Below are positions 18,137 to 26,066 of a DNA stretch of 64,000 nt, one piece after another (the stretch's first letter is position 1; each line of letters opens with the position of its first letter). The stretch comes from Pyrofollis japonicus (GTDB lineage Archaea > Thermoproteota > Thermoprotei_A > Sulfolobales > Pyrodictiaceae). The notes under the pieces are model-generated. The model saw only the letters and a list, made by a program, of their open reading frames with translations, was not told the origin of the DNA and did not search any database. The position numbers and the translations under genes are program-made. The DNA is taken from the NCBI RefSeq assembly GCF_033097485.1, contig NZ_AP028634.1, positions 921,126 through 985,125 on the forward strand, given 5' to 3'.

Positions 18137-18571
18137 ATGTTAGAGGCACGGATTGAGAAGAGCAAGAGCCGGAGAGGAAAGCACGCCGTACGCGATATAG
18201 TCCTCCTAGTCTCAGCTGAAGGTGATGTAAAAGAGGCGAGGCCTAGAATAGCTCATCCAGTAAAGCCGGTTTATAGTAAAGGTGAAGCCTACAGAGTTTA
18301 CCTTGATGTTCCTGAGGGATGGTACATGGTTCAAGTACACCTTGTACGTAATTTGCGTGGACACGTGAAGGGATACATAGAGGTTTATTCTCCCGCAGGC
18401 GAGCTCTTATTGCGTGCAAACTACGAGAAGCTTAAGCTCCGCTACAGTAAGGGCAATCCACAATATAGCTGGATTATACAGAGGGTCGCAGACTACCTCA
18501 AATTACCGGTAAAGAACATAAACTTGGAACCAGCCTTTCTTGCAAAACGGAGTAACGATAGTAGGCGCTAG
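18137..18571 (+). CDS. Hypothetical protein, basic
   Basis: Protein of 144 residues that I do not recognise. A basic, possibly nucleic-acid-binding start (IEKSKSRRGKHAVRD) is followed by a beta-rich middle (YRVYLDVPEGWYMVQVHLVRN, GYIEVYSPAGELLL) and a basic C-terminus. ATG at 18137 chosen: GTGGAGG lies 12 nt upstream. The frame is open further up to 18101, but that part lies within an inverted repeat. Confidence 0.6.
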   Translation: MLEARIEKSKSRRGKHAVRDIVLLVSAEGDVKEARPRIAHPVKPVYSKGEAYRVYLDVPEGWYMVQVHLVRNLRGHVKGYIEVYSPAGELLLRANYEKLKLRYSKGNPQYSWIIQRVADYLKLPVKNINLEPAFLAKRSNDSRR

Positions 18572-18594
18572 TTCGTATCAAGCCATTTTTGCAC

Positions 18595-18675
18595 CATGAC
18601 TACGTAGTGCCGATGACCGGGGCCTCTTTACTAAGCCCGTGAGGGCTATGACGTATTCACGGACCGGGGGAGGCT
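18595..18675 (+). other. GC-rich structured leader or RNA, class unknown
   Basis: The gap before the next gene is GC-rich with nested pairing: GCCTC with GAGGC, GCCC-GTGA-GGGC (tetraloop) and CCGTGA with TCACGG. It contains GACGTATTCAC, 11 nt shared with the antisense 16S stretch at 44494-44504. No proper C/D boxes are present. It may be a structured 5' leader of the gene at 18683. Confidence 0.35.
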
Positions 18676-18682
18676 TTTCAAG

Positions 18683-19006
18683 ATGAGCAAGAGATTTTTA
18701 CGCACACTTGCCGAAAAAGAAGTCAAGAAAATATTACTCGTACATGCCAAGCAATCAAATGTACCATTGGAAGAGATAGTGGAATGGCTATACTACGAGG
18801 CCGGGGTAAAGGCAAAGCCTTCCTGGAAGGACGTTGAAGAAAAAATCCTTAGAAACGAGATTGACGCACAAGCGTTTGCCGCTTTCCTACTAGACTACGG
18901 GGTCGAGATTAACGAGGACAAGTGGATCGAGATTATTAACAAGTATTCAGGGCTAGAAGAGCCACGCTTTCTAAGACCAAGGCAAAAAGAGGAGCGAAAG
19001 CAGTGA
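18683..19006 (+). CDS. Hypothetical helical protein
   Basis: Protein of 107 residues that I do not recognise, mainly helical and charged (LRTLAEKEVKKILLVHAKQ, WKDVEEKILRNEIDAQAFAA) with a highly charged tail (RPRQKEERKQ). ATG start. Its stop overlaps the next gene's GTG by 4 nt, so the pair is translationally coupled. Confidence 0.6.
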   Translation: MSKRFLRTLAEKEVKKILLVHAKQSNVPLEEIVEWLYYEAGVKAKPSWKDVEEKILRNEIDAQAFAAFLLDYGVEINEDKWIEIINKYSGLEEPRFLRPRQKEERKQ

Positions 19007-19605
19007 AGTGTAGTAAGAACCTAGAAAAGCTAGTAAGAAAAGTTCCGAAAAATGATCCATTATTACTCGAGGCACTTCTTGTCATAAAATATCTTGAACC
19101 AATCGGTAGGATTCTCTTATCAAGGATGCTTGATGTGGGCGAAAAGAGGTCAAGAAACATTCTCTTAACGCTTAGGAGGCATGGATTCGTAGAACACACA
19201 AGAGGAGGTGCCGTTCTCACCGAGGAAGCCAAACAACTGCTTGACATCATCGTATGCGAGTCCGTAGACAACTACACTGCAGCTATTGTACCGTGTGCGA
19301 TTGACTCAGAAAGTATTCTTGAAGTAAGGGATCTTCTCGTACTAAGCCTTGGCTCGCCAAAACCCTTAGAAGCTATTGGAGTCATCGCCGATGGTGATGC
19401 TGTGTTTCCAGGCGTACCTGAGGTTTATGCAAGAAGCTATGTTAGTGCTGCAAGGAAATTGATTGCTAAGAAATTGTTCCTGTTAAACATTGACGCGTCT
19501 ATCGCATTATTTCAGCGATCTTGTCTCTATAAGTGTTGTTCACGTTTCTTACATGTTTTCACTAGTTCATTAATGCGATCTGCCACTATGTCGCGGACGC
19601 GTTGA
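19003..19605 (+). CDS. Helix-turn-helix protein with unusual 3' extension
   Basis: Protein of 200 residues. Residues about 15-75 form a winged helix (LIVIKYLEPIGRILLSRMLD, RNILLTLRRHGFVEHTRGGA, LTEEAKQLLD), followed by an alpha/beta region (AIGVIADGDAVFPGVPE) of DUF4443-like appearance. The last 28 residues (SCLYKCCSRFLHVF onward) are Cys-rich, unlike the rest, and overlap the 3' end of convergent nadM by 79 bp. That tail may come from a lost stop codon or a frameshift near 19500. Start GTG at 19003, coupled to the upstream gene. Confidence 0.6.
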   Translation: MKCSKNLEKLVRKVPKNDPLLLEALLVIKYLEPIGRILLSRMLDVGEKRSRNILLTLRRHGFVEHTRGGAVLTEEAKQLLDIIVCESVDNYTAAIVPCAIDSESILEVRDLLVLSLGSPKPLEAIGVIADGDAVFPGVPEVYARSYVSAARKLIAKKLFLLNIDASIALFQRSCLYKCCSRFLHVFTSSLMRSATMSRTR

Positions 19606-20108
19606 ACACCGTCCACTAAGTCTATTACCTCTTCTACAGGCCTGGGTACAGCGTTGCGCCAAGATTCGTCGCCTAAGATCATCTTGCAGCGTATAGCTTC
19701 TCCTCTCCACTCGTCTCTGCGCCGAAGAGGAGGTGTTACTACATTTATACCGGCGTCTCTAAATCCTCGAGCTACTGCTGGATTTGCCGTAGCAACCGCA
19801 TCCACTGGAGGCACATATGCGAGTATATATGAAGCATATCCTTGGAATATTCTTAGGGTATGTATTGTAGCTGTTAAGAATCTTCTACCGTCAATTCCGC
19901 TCTCAATTAGCGAATTGTGTATCATTAATAAGCGCTCGCCAGCTGTAAATGGATTAAGCCAGGTATGGCTCTCATCCGCCATTCCTATGAGAATTACTAC
20001 CTCGTCAAAATACTCGAGCAGCCACTTGACGGCCTCCAAATGCCCTTTATGGAATGGTTGAAAACGGCCAAAGAACAATACTCGTCTCTTTCTACTGCTG
20101 GCCTTCAC
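19527..20108 (-). CDS. nadM: Nicotinamide-nucleotide adenylyltransferase (archaeal NadM)
   Basis: Makes NAD+ from NMN and ATP. It has 193 residues of the HIGH-type nucleotidyltransferase fold: GRFQPFHKGHLEAVKWL near residues 14-30, the ADESHTWLNPFTAGER block near 45-60, and the C-terminal site DEWRGEAIRCKMI. The usual motif there is SGTxIR, so WRGEAIR is a divergent form. The start gives a basic leader, MKASSRKRR. It is convergent with the helix-turn-helix gene and divergent from the NAD-kinase-like gene, which fits NAD metabolism. Confidence 0.92.
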   Translation of the reverse strand: MKASSRKRRVLFFGRFQPFHKGHLEAVKWLLEYFDEVVILIGMADESHTWLNPFTAGERLLMIHNSLIESGIDGRRFLTATIHTLRIFQGYASYILAYVPPVDAVATANPAVARGFRDAGINVVTPPLRRRDEWRGEAIRCKMILGDESWRNAVPRPVEEVIDLVDGVQRVRDIVADRINELVKTCKKREQHL

Positions 20109-20196
20109 GGCCCTACTTCCCGGGGAACTAACCAGCAGCAGGGAGTAGAAGAAGATAGAGCTAGCAGCTACCTAGGAACTAAAGCGGGCGACTCAT

Positions 20197-21339
20197 TTGA
20201 AGCGACGCGTCTGCTTCGTCGTGAATCCCCTTGCCGGAATAGGCGGACCTTTAGCGCTTAAAGGAAGCGATGGCGAAGCAGCATTAATCGCACTTAGAAA
20301 AGGTGCAAAACTAGTGGCTCCCAGCCGAGCTTTAACTTTTCTTAGAAAGGTCAAAGAGCTTGGCCTCGATAAGGATATTGAGTTTCTGACAGCGAGTGAT
20401 CTTATGGGCGAGGAGCTTCTAAAGGAAGTAAGCATACAAGATTTTCAAAAGGTCTATACCTATTCAGTGTTCCCGACCTCGCCTAAGGATACTATAAACA
20501 CTGTTAGGAACTGTATAATCAATAATGCGGACTTGGTTGTTTTTGTAGGCGGTGACGGCACTGCACGCGACATAGTAGATGCTCTTAGATCGGCCAACAG
20601 AGAGGAAATACCCCTCCTCGGAGTACCCGGCGGGGTAAAGATGTATAGCTCCGTATTCGCAGAAAACCCTGAAGCAGCCGCCAATGCATTACTGGACTGG
20701 GTTAGAAATCCAAGCACTTGCGACGCCGAGATATTGGACATAGACGAGGATGCTTTTAGAAGAGGTGAACTCCGCGTCAAACTTTATGGATACGTGAAAA
20801 CACCGTGCAGCCGGTACCTTGTTGGCTCTTCAAAACAACCATCTCTTTCAACACTCGATGAAGAGGAAAATAAGGAAGCTATTGCAAGATACGTTGTAGA
20901 GAACATGGAAGAATGTACCCTCTATATCGTAGGACCGGGTACGACGACAAAGAAGATCGCAGACATTCTCGGTCTTCCAAAAACAGTGCTCGGCGTAGAT
21001 GTTTATCACGATAAGGAGGTTGTTGCGCTCGATGTTGACGAAGAGACCCTATACAATATAGTAAAAAAGCATATAGAAAAAGGCGGAAAGGCTAAGATTA
21101 TTGTCACGCCTATTGGGGGCCAAGGCTACATACTAGGTCGAGGTAACCAGCAAATTTCGCCAAGGATAGTGAAGCTTGCAAGGCCAAAGAACATAATTGT
21201 TATTGCAACAAGGAGCAAGTTATCAAGACTTAGAAAGCTCAGAGTAGACACCGGCGATCCTGAGCTAGATCAGTTGCTGCGCGGATATGTAAGGGTCATA
21301 GTTGACTATGGAGAAGAACATGTTATGCCGGTGGACTAG
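20197..21339 (+). CDS. ATP-NAD kinase / AcoX-like protein (COG3199)
   Basis: Protein of 380 residues. It has NPLAGIGGPLALKGSDG near the N-terminus, then the diacylglycerol/NAD-kinase motif VVFVGGDGTARDIVDAL (about residues 113-129) and the late IVTPIGGQGYILGRGNQQIS. This long archaeal branch is predicted to phosphorylate NAD or a related small molecule, but its substrate is not proven. The TTG start at 20197 is supported by GGGCGA about 6 nt upstream. Its position beside nadM suggests a shared pyridine-nucleotide role. Confidence 0.8.
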   Translation: MKRRVCFVVNPLAGIGGPLALKGSDGEAALIALRKGAKLVAPSRALTFLRKVKELGLDKDIEFLTASDLMGEELLKEVSIQDFQKVYTYSVFPTSPKDTINTVRNCIINNADLVVFVGGDGTARDIVDALRSANREEIPLLGVPGGVKMYSSVFAENPEAAANALLDWVRNPSTCDAEILDIDEDAFRRGELRVKLYGYVKTPCSRYLVGSSKQPSLSTLDEEENKEAIARYVVENMEECTLYIVGPGTTTKKIADILGLPKTVLGVDVYHDKEVVALDVDEETLYNIVKKHIEKGGKAKIIVTPIGGQGYILGRGNQQISPRIVKLARPKNIIVIATRSKLSRLRKLRVDTGDPELDQLLRGYVRVIVDYGEEHVMPVD

Positions 21340-21360
21340 GGACATGGAAAGGTGGAAGCT

Positions 21361-21963
21361 ATGTACGTGTTTCACGGGAGAGACGAAATCGAGCTTCCTG
21401 AACCATTATCGGTAGTTGCTGCGTCACTAGCTATAGCCTTCGGCTTTGACGGTATACGATTATTGAACATTATTGCTAGGCCCCTAGGTTACTCTGCTGG
21501 CGTACTTGTTGGAGCTCTTATAGGGTTTCTTGTGCACGAATATGCGCACAAATATGCTGCAGTAAGGGAATCATGTATGGCAAGGTTTACGTTATCGAAG
21601 CGCGGTATGCTGATTACACTGTTGTCCGGCATATTGGTTAGTGTCGGCATACCTTTCGCAATACTAGCACCCGGTTATGTTAGAATAGCCTTCTGCTGGG
21701 GGGCTCCGCGTGAGGAAAATATCGCAATAGCGGGCCCGTTGTCAAACATCGTTCTAAGCTTTGTGGCAATTATTGGTGCGAGGAGTATGACAAACTATCG
21801 TCTCGTGTACTTGCTTACAGGGTTCGCCGATATCAATGCGTGGTTCGCGTTATTTAATCTCTTACCGCTATACCCCCTTGACGGCTCAAAAATATTCTCC
21901 AAAAACATAGCTGCATGGTTGCTCCTCTTCATACTTGCAGTATACTTAGCACTAGCAGCCTAA
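21361..21963 (+). CDS. M50-family intramembrane metalloprotease
   Basis: Protein of about 200 residues with five or six membrane helices. The zinc site HEYAHKYAA fits HExxH (about residue 60), and the third ligand lies in NLLPLYPLDGSKIF near the C-terminus, the M50 NxxPxxxLDG motif. Site-2 proteases of this type cut membrane-bound regulators or signal remnants. I prefer the ATG at 21361, with GGTGG 6 nt upstream, over the GTG at 21352, which lies inside that ribosome site. Its 3' end overlaps alaX by 4 nt. Confidence 0.85.
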   Translation: MYVFHGRDEIELPEPLSVVAASLAIAFGFDGIRLLNIIARPLGYSAGVLVGALIGFLVHEYAHKYAAVRESCMARFTLSKRGMLITLLSGILVSVGIPFAILAPGYVRIAFCWGAPREENIAIAGPLSNIVLSFVAIIGARSMTNYRLVYLLTGFADINAWFALFNLLPLYPLDGSKIFSKNIAAWLLLFILAVYLALAA

Positions 21964-22688
21964 TCAGAGACCAATCTGTAATAAACTCTTTTTCTTCGTC
22001 TTCCACGACTCTCTAGCCTAACCACTTCTATGCCTGGAATTTCACACGTGTTCTTTACGTGAGGCCCACCGTCAGCTTGTATATCTATACCGGGTATCTC
22101 CACGATGCGCAGCCTATCTACCTCTGGAGGAAGCCTATCCGCTAGCTTCACTATGCCTGGAATCCGGAGTGCCTCTTCTCTAGGCAACCAGTAGACTTTA
22201 ACCTCTATACATCTCTTAATAATACTGTTCGTCTCGTCTACGGCCTCCATTATTGCCTTCTTCCAGTCCTCAACCTGGATTTCAAAATCATCCCGCGCCA
22301 TATCGGGAGAAATATGGCCACCAGTCACGCGCGCACCATACTTATTATAAAGCACTGCTGCAAGAATATGGCTAGCCGTGTGTAGCTGCATCATCCTATA
22401 GCGCCGCTCCCAGTCAATAATCCCACGAACCTTCATACCCGGCTTCACATTTGACAAGTCTCCCTCAACTATGTGCGCGACATCACCATTATCTAGAACT
22501 GTGTCAACAACCTCTAAGGCTACTCCATTCTCAACGATAAGCTTACCCTTATCAGCATCTAGGCCACCCGCGGGTCTCGGATGGAAAGCCGTAGCTTGGA
22601 GAAACACCTTGTTGCCATCTATCCTTGTCACTACGCTTTCAAATTCCCTTAAATAACTATCTTCTTGGAATAAAAGCTTAGCAGGCAT
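21960..22688 (-). CDS. alaX: Alanyl-tRNA editing protein AlaX
   Basis: Stand-alone editing domain of 242 residues that removes Ser or Gly from mischarged tRNA-Ala. An N-terminal beta-barrel domain of about 95 residues makes it the AlaX-M type. The zinc site is HTASHILAAVL (about residue 110), with the partner IQADGGPHVKNTCEI near 210, where the usual C(G)GxHV is replaced by ADGGPHV but the later Cys is kept. ATG at 22688 with GAGGGGTTC upstream. It is convergent with the M50 gene. Confidence 0.92.
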   Translation of the reverse strand: MPAKLLFQEDSYLREFESVVTRIDGNKVFLQATAFHPRPAGGLDADKGKLIVENGVALEVVDTVLDNGDVAHIVEGDLSNVKPGMKVRGIIDWERRYRMMQLHTASHILAAVLYNKYGARVTGGHISPDMARDDFEIQVEDWKKAIMEAVDETNSIIKRCIEVKVYWLPREEALRIPGIVKLADRLPPEVDRLRIVEIPGIDIQADGGPHVKNTCEIPGIEVVRLESRGRRRKRVYYRLVSD

Positions 22689-22739
22689 ACCGAACCCCTC
22701 GATAAATGCATCAATACGAGAGTTAAGAACTACAGGGGG

Positions 22740-23591
22740 TTAAGCAACTAACTCCACGAGCCGAGTCAACCTTAAGAGCCCGGATAGCTCAGCGGGATCC
22801 CTAGCTGGTGGAAGTTCCTCTACCAGCAAAGTGCTTGACCGAGCAACGGCGAGGAAACTACTAGCTTTTGGCGCACTAATACCAAGAATTTCAAGAGCTT
22901 GCCTCAGCTTCTCTCCTGTAAAGACCATGGCCTTCCCTGGTGCAACAAGAATAAACAAGTCAACACTCTTCTCAACACCTACATAAGGTATCACTGAGTC
23001 CGAAAAAGACTCTATTAGAAGAATGTCGGCGCCTCTCCCTAGTTCTTCGCGGCATTCCTCAAGCAAGTTGCTCGCGTTTGGTGAGGCTAAGTAGTTCAGT
23101 ATTACTTCTGGCTCTGCTGGTTCCGAGTCAAGTTTCTCGGCGAGGACACGCATTTTTTCACGTACATACATAGGCATAATCAAGAGGTTTCTTTCAAATA
23201 AGTAATGCTTTGTTTTCCTTTCTTTACAGGACGTAATCCGTGCCATCAAAACCATGTTCTTGATATTAGAGATTGCCGCATAGTACTCGCTTGGACCTCT
23301 CATTGCTAACGGATCGGGATAGGAGAGCAATATATCAATAGGGTTAACCATATGCGGGTTCTCTAGCCCAAGGTATTTCTCGTATATGAGTATGTCATTG
23401 CCTACAAGAATGCCTTTTCTAAGCGACTCGTGCACAGCGTTATAGCTTTGCCAGAAATTATGGCCCGCTACAGGTTTGAACACTCTTACGCTATATCCCA
23501 TCTCTTTGAGAAGCTTGGCAAGACCCACCACAAGCCACGTTTTTCCAGAATCATACTCCAAGAGGCCACTTACAAGTATTGTATAAACCAT
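22740..23591 (-). CDS. P-loop NTPase, dethiobiotin-synthetase-like
   Basis: Protein of 283 residues. The N-terminal strand and P-loop TILVSGLLEYDSGKTWLVVGLA (residues about 3-24, DSGKT as Walker A) and RVFKPVAGHNFWQ resemble the BioD/CobB fold. ILLIESFSDSVIPYV is the Walker-B-like strand and DLFILVAPGKA follows. The substrate is unknown. I start at the ATG at 23591, where GGGTG lies 8 nt upstream. The frame stays open to 23852, but that part overlaps the divergent winged-helix gene and looks like its complement. Confidence 0.68.
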   Translation of the reverse strand: MVYTILVSGLLEYDSGKTWLVVGLAKLLKEMGYSVRVFKPVAGHNFWQSYNAVHESLRKGILVGNDILIYEKYLGLENPHMVNPIDILLSYPDPLAMRGPSEYYAAISNIKNMVLMARITSCKERKTKHYLFERNLLIMPMYVREKMRVLAEKLDSEPAEPEVILNYLASPNASNLLEECREELGRGADILLIESFSDSVIPYVGVEKSVDLFILVAPGKAMVFTGEKLRQALEILGISAPKASSFLAVARSSTLLVEELPPARDPAELSGLLRLTRLVELVA

Positions 23592-23673
23592 TTCAAAACA
23601 CCCTAGCCAGGTATTATTTCGTCTCCACCGCTGAAATCCCGCACATTCCAGGAATACTACTCTATGGGGTTGT

Positions 23674-24453
23674 ATGAGGAAGCGAATAAGTATTACTAGC
23701 GACGATGACTTCGCAATACTGGCTGCGAGTTCCGAGACCCTAGATGAAACCCAGCAGCGTAATAAGCCGAGAAGCAAGCTTGTAGAGGCTATAGCAGTAC
23801 TGCTGCTTGCTAGACCTATGCGGGCATCCGAAATAGCGCAAGTTGTGGGCAAGCCAACACGCTATGTGAGTAGCTATCTAAGTTACTGGAAGACGAGAGG
23901 CTTGTTTGACTACGAGAACGGATTCTGGGTCTTGACACCACTAGGCGAGGAATTCGCTCGCAATATACTTGAGCGCGAGATGAACTCGAGAGTGGCACAG
24001 TACGCTGCACTTGCAAGACAAATACTTTCTGAGAGTCTAAGTGAAACAGTAAAAGCGACAATGAATAACAAAAAAGTTTTCGCAGAGCCCGATGTCTCAG
24101 GCCAAATTCAGCCATTTATTGCCGAGTTAACTAGTAATAGAAGCAATAAACGACAAAAGAAAAAGCCAAAGAAGCTCTGCATACGATCAATACTTGATGA
24201 TCTAGAACTCGACGAAGATGAAAGACTTGTTCTTGAGGCTTTAATGGAGCACTACATTAAGTGGAACATGACATATACTTACATAGATCAACTTGAGAAA
24301 ACGCTTGAAGCTGATAGAGCATGGCTACTTACTGTCCTAAGGAGCCTTCAGTCAAAGGGCTTGATATATATTTACAACGATAAGAGACTCGGGACACGCA
24401 TTGGCCTCTCAAAGAATACAAAACGCCTCTTAGCACTATGTTCAAGCATCTAG
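23674..24453 (+). CDS. Double winged-helix DNA-binding protein, possibly WhiP/Cdt1-like
   Basis: Protein of 259 residues with two winged-helix domains: residues about 30-95 (ARPMRASEIAQVVGKPTRY, YLSYWKTRGLFDY) and 170-250 (DERLVLEALMEHYIKW, DRAWLLTVLRSLQSKGLIY, RIGLSKNTKRLL), joined by a linker rich in Lys (NKRQKKKPKK). This layout recalls crenarchaeal WhiP, a Cdt1-like initiator encoded beside some origins, but it could equally be an ordinary regulator. An AT-rich gap with short repeats follows it. Confidence 0.6.
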   Translation: MRKRISITSDDDFAILAASSETLDETQQRNKPRSKLVEAIAVLLLARPMRASEIAQVVGKPTRYVSSYLSYWKTRGLFDYENGFWVLTPLGEEFARNILEREMNSRVAQYAALARQILSESLSETVKATMNNKKVFAEPDVSGQIQPFIAELTSNRSNKRQKKKPKKLCIRSILDDLELDEDERLVLEALMEHYIKWNMTYTYIDQLEKTLEADRAWLLTVLRSLQSKGLIYIYNDKRLGTRIGLSKNTKRLLALCSSI

Positions 24454-24526
24454 AAATCTAGAAACAGCGAGGTAGCTGTTATTTCTTCTATTTCAACATA
24501 TGGGCTAGTAACGCAGTATTATTGTC

Positions 24527-24540
24527 AGGGGAATACCTCT
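24527..24540. repeat. Short near-palindromic repeat, copy 1
   Basis: AGGGGAATACCTCT, paired with a 12/14 identical copy at 24712-24725. Confidence 0.45.
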
Positions 24541-24711
24541 GCTTTACTATACTCTGGAAGGGCTTAGCTTAATTATCTTAAATTATAACATTGAAGCAAA
24601 AGCTCAGTTTATACAAACTGGCAAGGGTACATTAATATAAAGAGTCAGAACAATGACCACCATGAGTATTGGCATTTAACCATTATTGTAACTACATAGG
24701 AATAAACAAAG

Positions 24712-24725
24712 AGGGCAATACCCCT
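24712..24725. repeat. Short near-palindromic repeat, copy 2
   Basis: AGGGCAATACCCCT, in the same orientation as copy 1. Confidence 0.45.
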
Positions 24726-24829
24726 ATTCCTTAGTTCTCCTAGAGTACATCGATTCTAGTCAGTTGTAGAAGTAGTAGGATAATAGCTATAGAAAAGAAA
24801 TGCTGCATGATATGAAGAGTCTTCTAACT

Positions 24830-25063
24830 CTATATTCCAAAGGCTTTACGACGGTTTCTTATCTTAATTTGCCAATAGAGCTCTCTTGTTTGTGGAGTTA
24901 TGTTTATTCGTATTATTTTTCCTGAGACCGTGACCAGGTATATGGCGTCATCGTGCAGTTCCGCATCAATAATGTCGTTAAGGTTTATTGTCATGTTAGT
25001 CAATTTATGATTCTTTTGTTTGAGAAGGGAGTCAGCAAAGCGGCTAAAGCCGAGTTTATCCAA
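24830..25063 (-). CDS. Hypothetical small protein
   Basis: Protein of 77 residues that I do not recognise. The C-terminal half looks like an antiparallel beta sheet (AIYLVTVSGKIIRINITPQ), followed by a basic end (KIRNRRKAFGI). TTG start at 25063. No strong ribosome site is visible, so the start and even the gene are moderately supported. Confidence 0.45.
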   Translation of the reverse strand: MDKLGFSRFADSLLKQKNHKLTNMTINLNDIIDAELHDDAIYLVTVSGKIIRINITPQTRELYWQIKIRNRRKAFGI

Positions 25064-25111
25064 GGGTATTCTCTGCCCTCGCAGTTATAGAATATATTGT
25101 TGTGCAGAGTA

Positions 25112-25117
25112 TTTAAA
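25112..25117 (+). promoter_or_regulatory. TATA box of guide RNA at 25141
   Basis: TTTAAA located about 25-28 bp before the first G of the predicted guide RNA, the normal archaeal TATA-to-start distance. Confidence 0.6.
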
Positions 25118-25140
25118 CCTAGTGGGCATGGAGAGTACTG

Positions 25141-25200
25141 GGGATGTAGAGGCCGATTTATTCTGACCCTTTGAGTGATGATTGGAGACCTCGCTGAACC
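25141..25200 (+). ncRNA. Box C/D guide RNA
   Basis: Near-ideal spacing. A degenerate box C lies within GATGTAGA (25143-25150), followed by a 12 nt guide GGCCGATTTATT, D' CTGA (25163-25166), an 8 nt spacer, C' GTGATGA (25175-25181, perfect), a 12 nt guide TTGGAGACCTCG and D CTGA (25194-25197). A TATA box at the right distance supports independent transcription. The terminal stem is weak (TGG with CCG). Predicted 2'-O-methylation targets could not be placed from memory. Confidence 0.72.
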
Positions 25201-25232
25201 GACATTTAATGCATTGTTTGAAAAATGTCGTG

Positions 25233-26015
25233 CTAGTAAAGTTCTTCTAGCTTTTGTTTTATTACTTTCTCTGCGTCTTGTTTACCTATTTTCTTATAAC
25301 TGATATTATTTGTTATTTCTACTATTTTCTCCGTATTTGATGTTATTTGTTCAATGTCTTCTTCAAGAATGGTTTCTGCGCTGTACGCCTCCTTTCCATG
25401 GACAACGATAATTTTAGCCTTTGTTTTCCCATCTATTGGTGATAGTATTACGAGGCCTACATTTCCGCCTTTCTCGTCTTTGAGAATAAGGAGTTCTTCT
25501 CCACTGCGTGTCTTCCCGACAGATAGCGCATCAGCTATCCTTGTTGGAGGCTTATACTCTTCTTCAACCTTGGCTGCGACGATTTCTTCCCGGCGTGCTG
25601 CTACTTCCCTCTCTACTTCGCGCTCCTTGGCCTCTGTCCATGCTCTTTCTTCCTCTGATACAGGTCGCTCAAGTACCTCCTTTGCTGCCGAGATTACCTC
25701 TTTTACGGCCTTGTCTACTTCCTCGTCAGGTATTCTCCTAAACGCCTCTACTCTGAGGGTGTCAAGCTTCCACTCAATGTCGCCGTCTTTTAGCTCGTAC
25801 TCAATCCTTATCCGAACAACATCACCCTTGTCTATCTTTAGCTTGTTGACGAGTATCTCGAATAGAAGCCTGTTGAGCTCACCCGCCCTATAGGCTACTT
25901 GTTTCGACTCAATAGCTCCTTTCTTTATCTCGTCCCTGAGCTGTGCAAATAAGACTCTGCGTAGCTTATCAGCATATGCCCCAGCTATTACAAAACCTGT
26001 AGAGAGCTGTGGCAC
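25233..26015 (-). CDS. DUF2258 family crenarchaeal protein
   Basis: Protein of 260 residues matching the crenarchaeal DUF2258 family. The N-terminal domain (LSTGFVIAGAYADKLRRVLFAQ, about residues 4-25) is followed by VAYRAGELNRLLFEILVNK, a charged helical linker (about 95-150, ERAWTEAKEREVEREVAARR) and a C-terminal beta domain with GEELLILKDEKGGNVGLV. The function is unknown; conservation in Crenarchaeota is what I recall. GTG start at 26015. Confidence 0.7.
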   Translation of the reverse strand: MPQLSTGFVIAGAYADKLRRVLFAQLRDEIKKGAIESKQVAYRAGELNRLLFEILVNKLKIDKGDVVRIRIEYELKDGDIEWKLDTLRVEAFRRIPDEEVDKAVKEVISAAKEVLERPVSEEERAWTEAKEREVEREVAARREEIVAAKVEEEYKPPTRIADALSVGKTRSGEELLILKDEKGGNVGLVILSPIDGKTKAKIIVVHGKEAYSAETILEEDIEQITSNTEKIVEITNNISYKKIGKQDAEKVIKQKLEELY

Positions 26016-26066
26016 AATACATCGCCATTTATGAGAGAACTGTATTGAGGGAGGGTTAAATGTAGT

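Larger units (their letters stand above)
24454..24829. other. AT-rich gap with two near-palindromic 14-mers; possible origin or regulatory region
   Basis: 376 bp without a gene and clearly AT-rich against its surroundings. It holds AGGGGAATACCTCT (24527-24540) and AGGGCAATACCCCT (24712-24725), matching at 12 of 14 positions, each nearly palindromic around AATA, 185 bp apart. TTAATTATCTTAAATTATAA and ATTAATATAAAG are the most AT-rich stretches. I find no known archaeal origin-recognition-box sequence. Regulatory sites are the plain alternative. Confidence 0.4.

Noticed and set aside
18610-18670. Box C/D RNA upstream of 18683
   Set aside because: GATGA is present but no usable D or D' box follows at proper spacing.
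23592-23852. N-terminal extension of the P-loop protein
   Set aside because: It overlaps the divergent winged-helix gene; the ATG at 23591 has a proper ribosome site.
24454-24829. CRISPR leader or array remnant
   Set aside because: Only two short repeats 185 bp apart, with no regular spacer pattern and no cas genes nearby.
25354-25893. Long plus-strand open frame opposite the DUF2258 gene
   Set aside because: Ser/Thr-rich low-complexity product that mirrors the real minus-strand gene.
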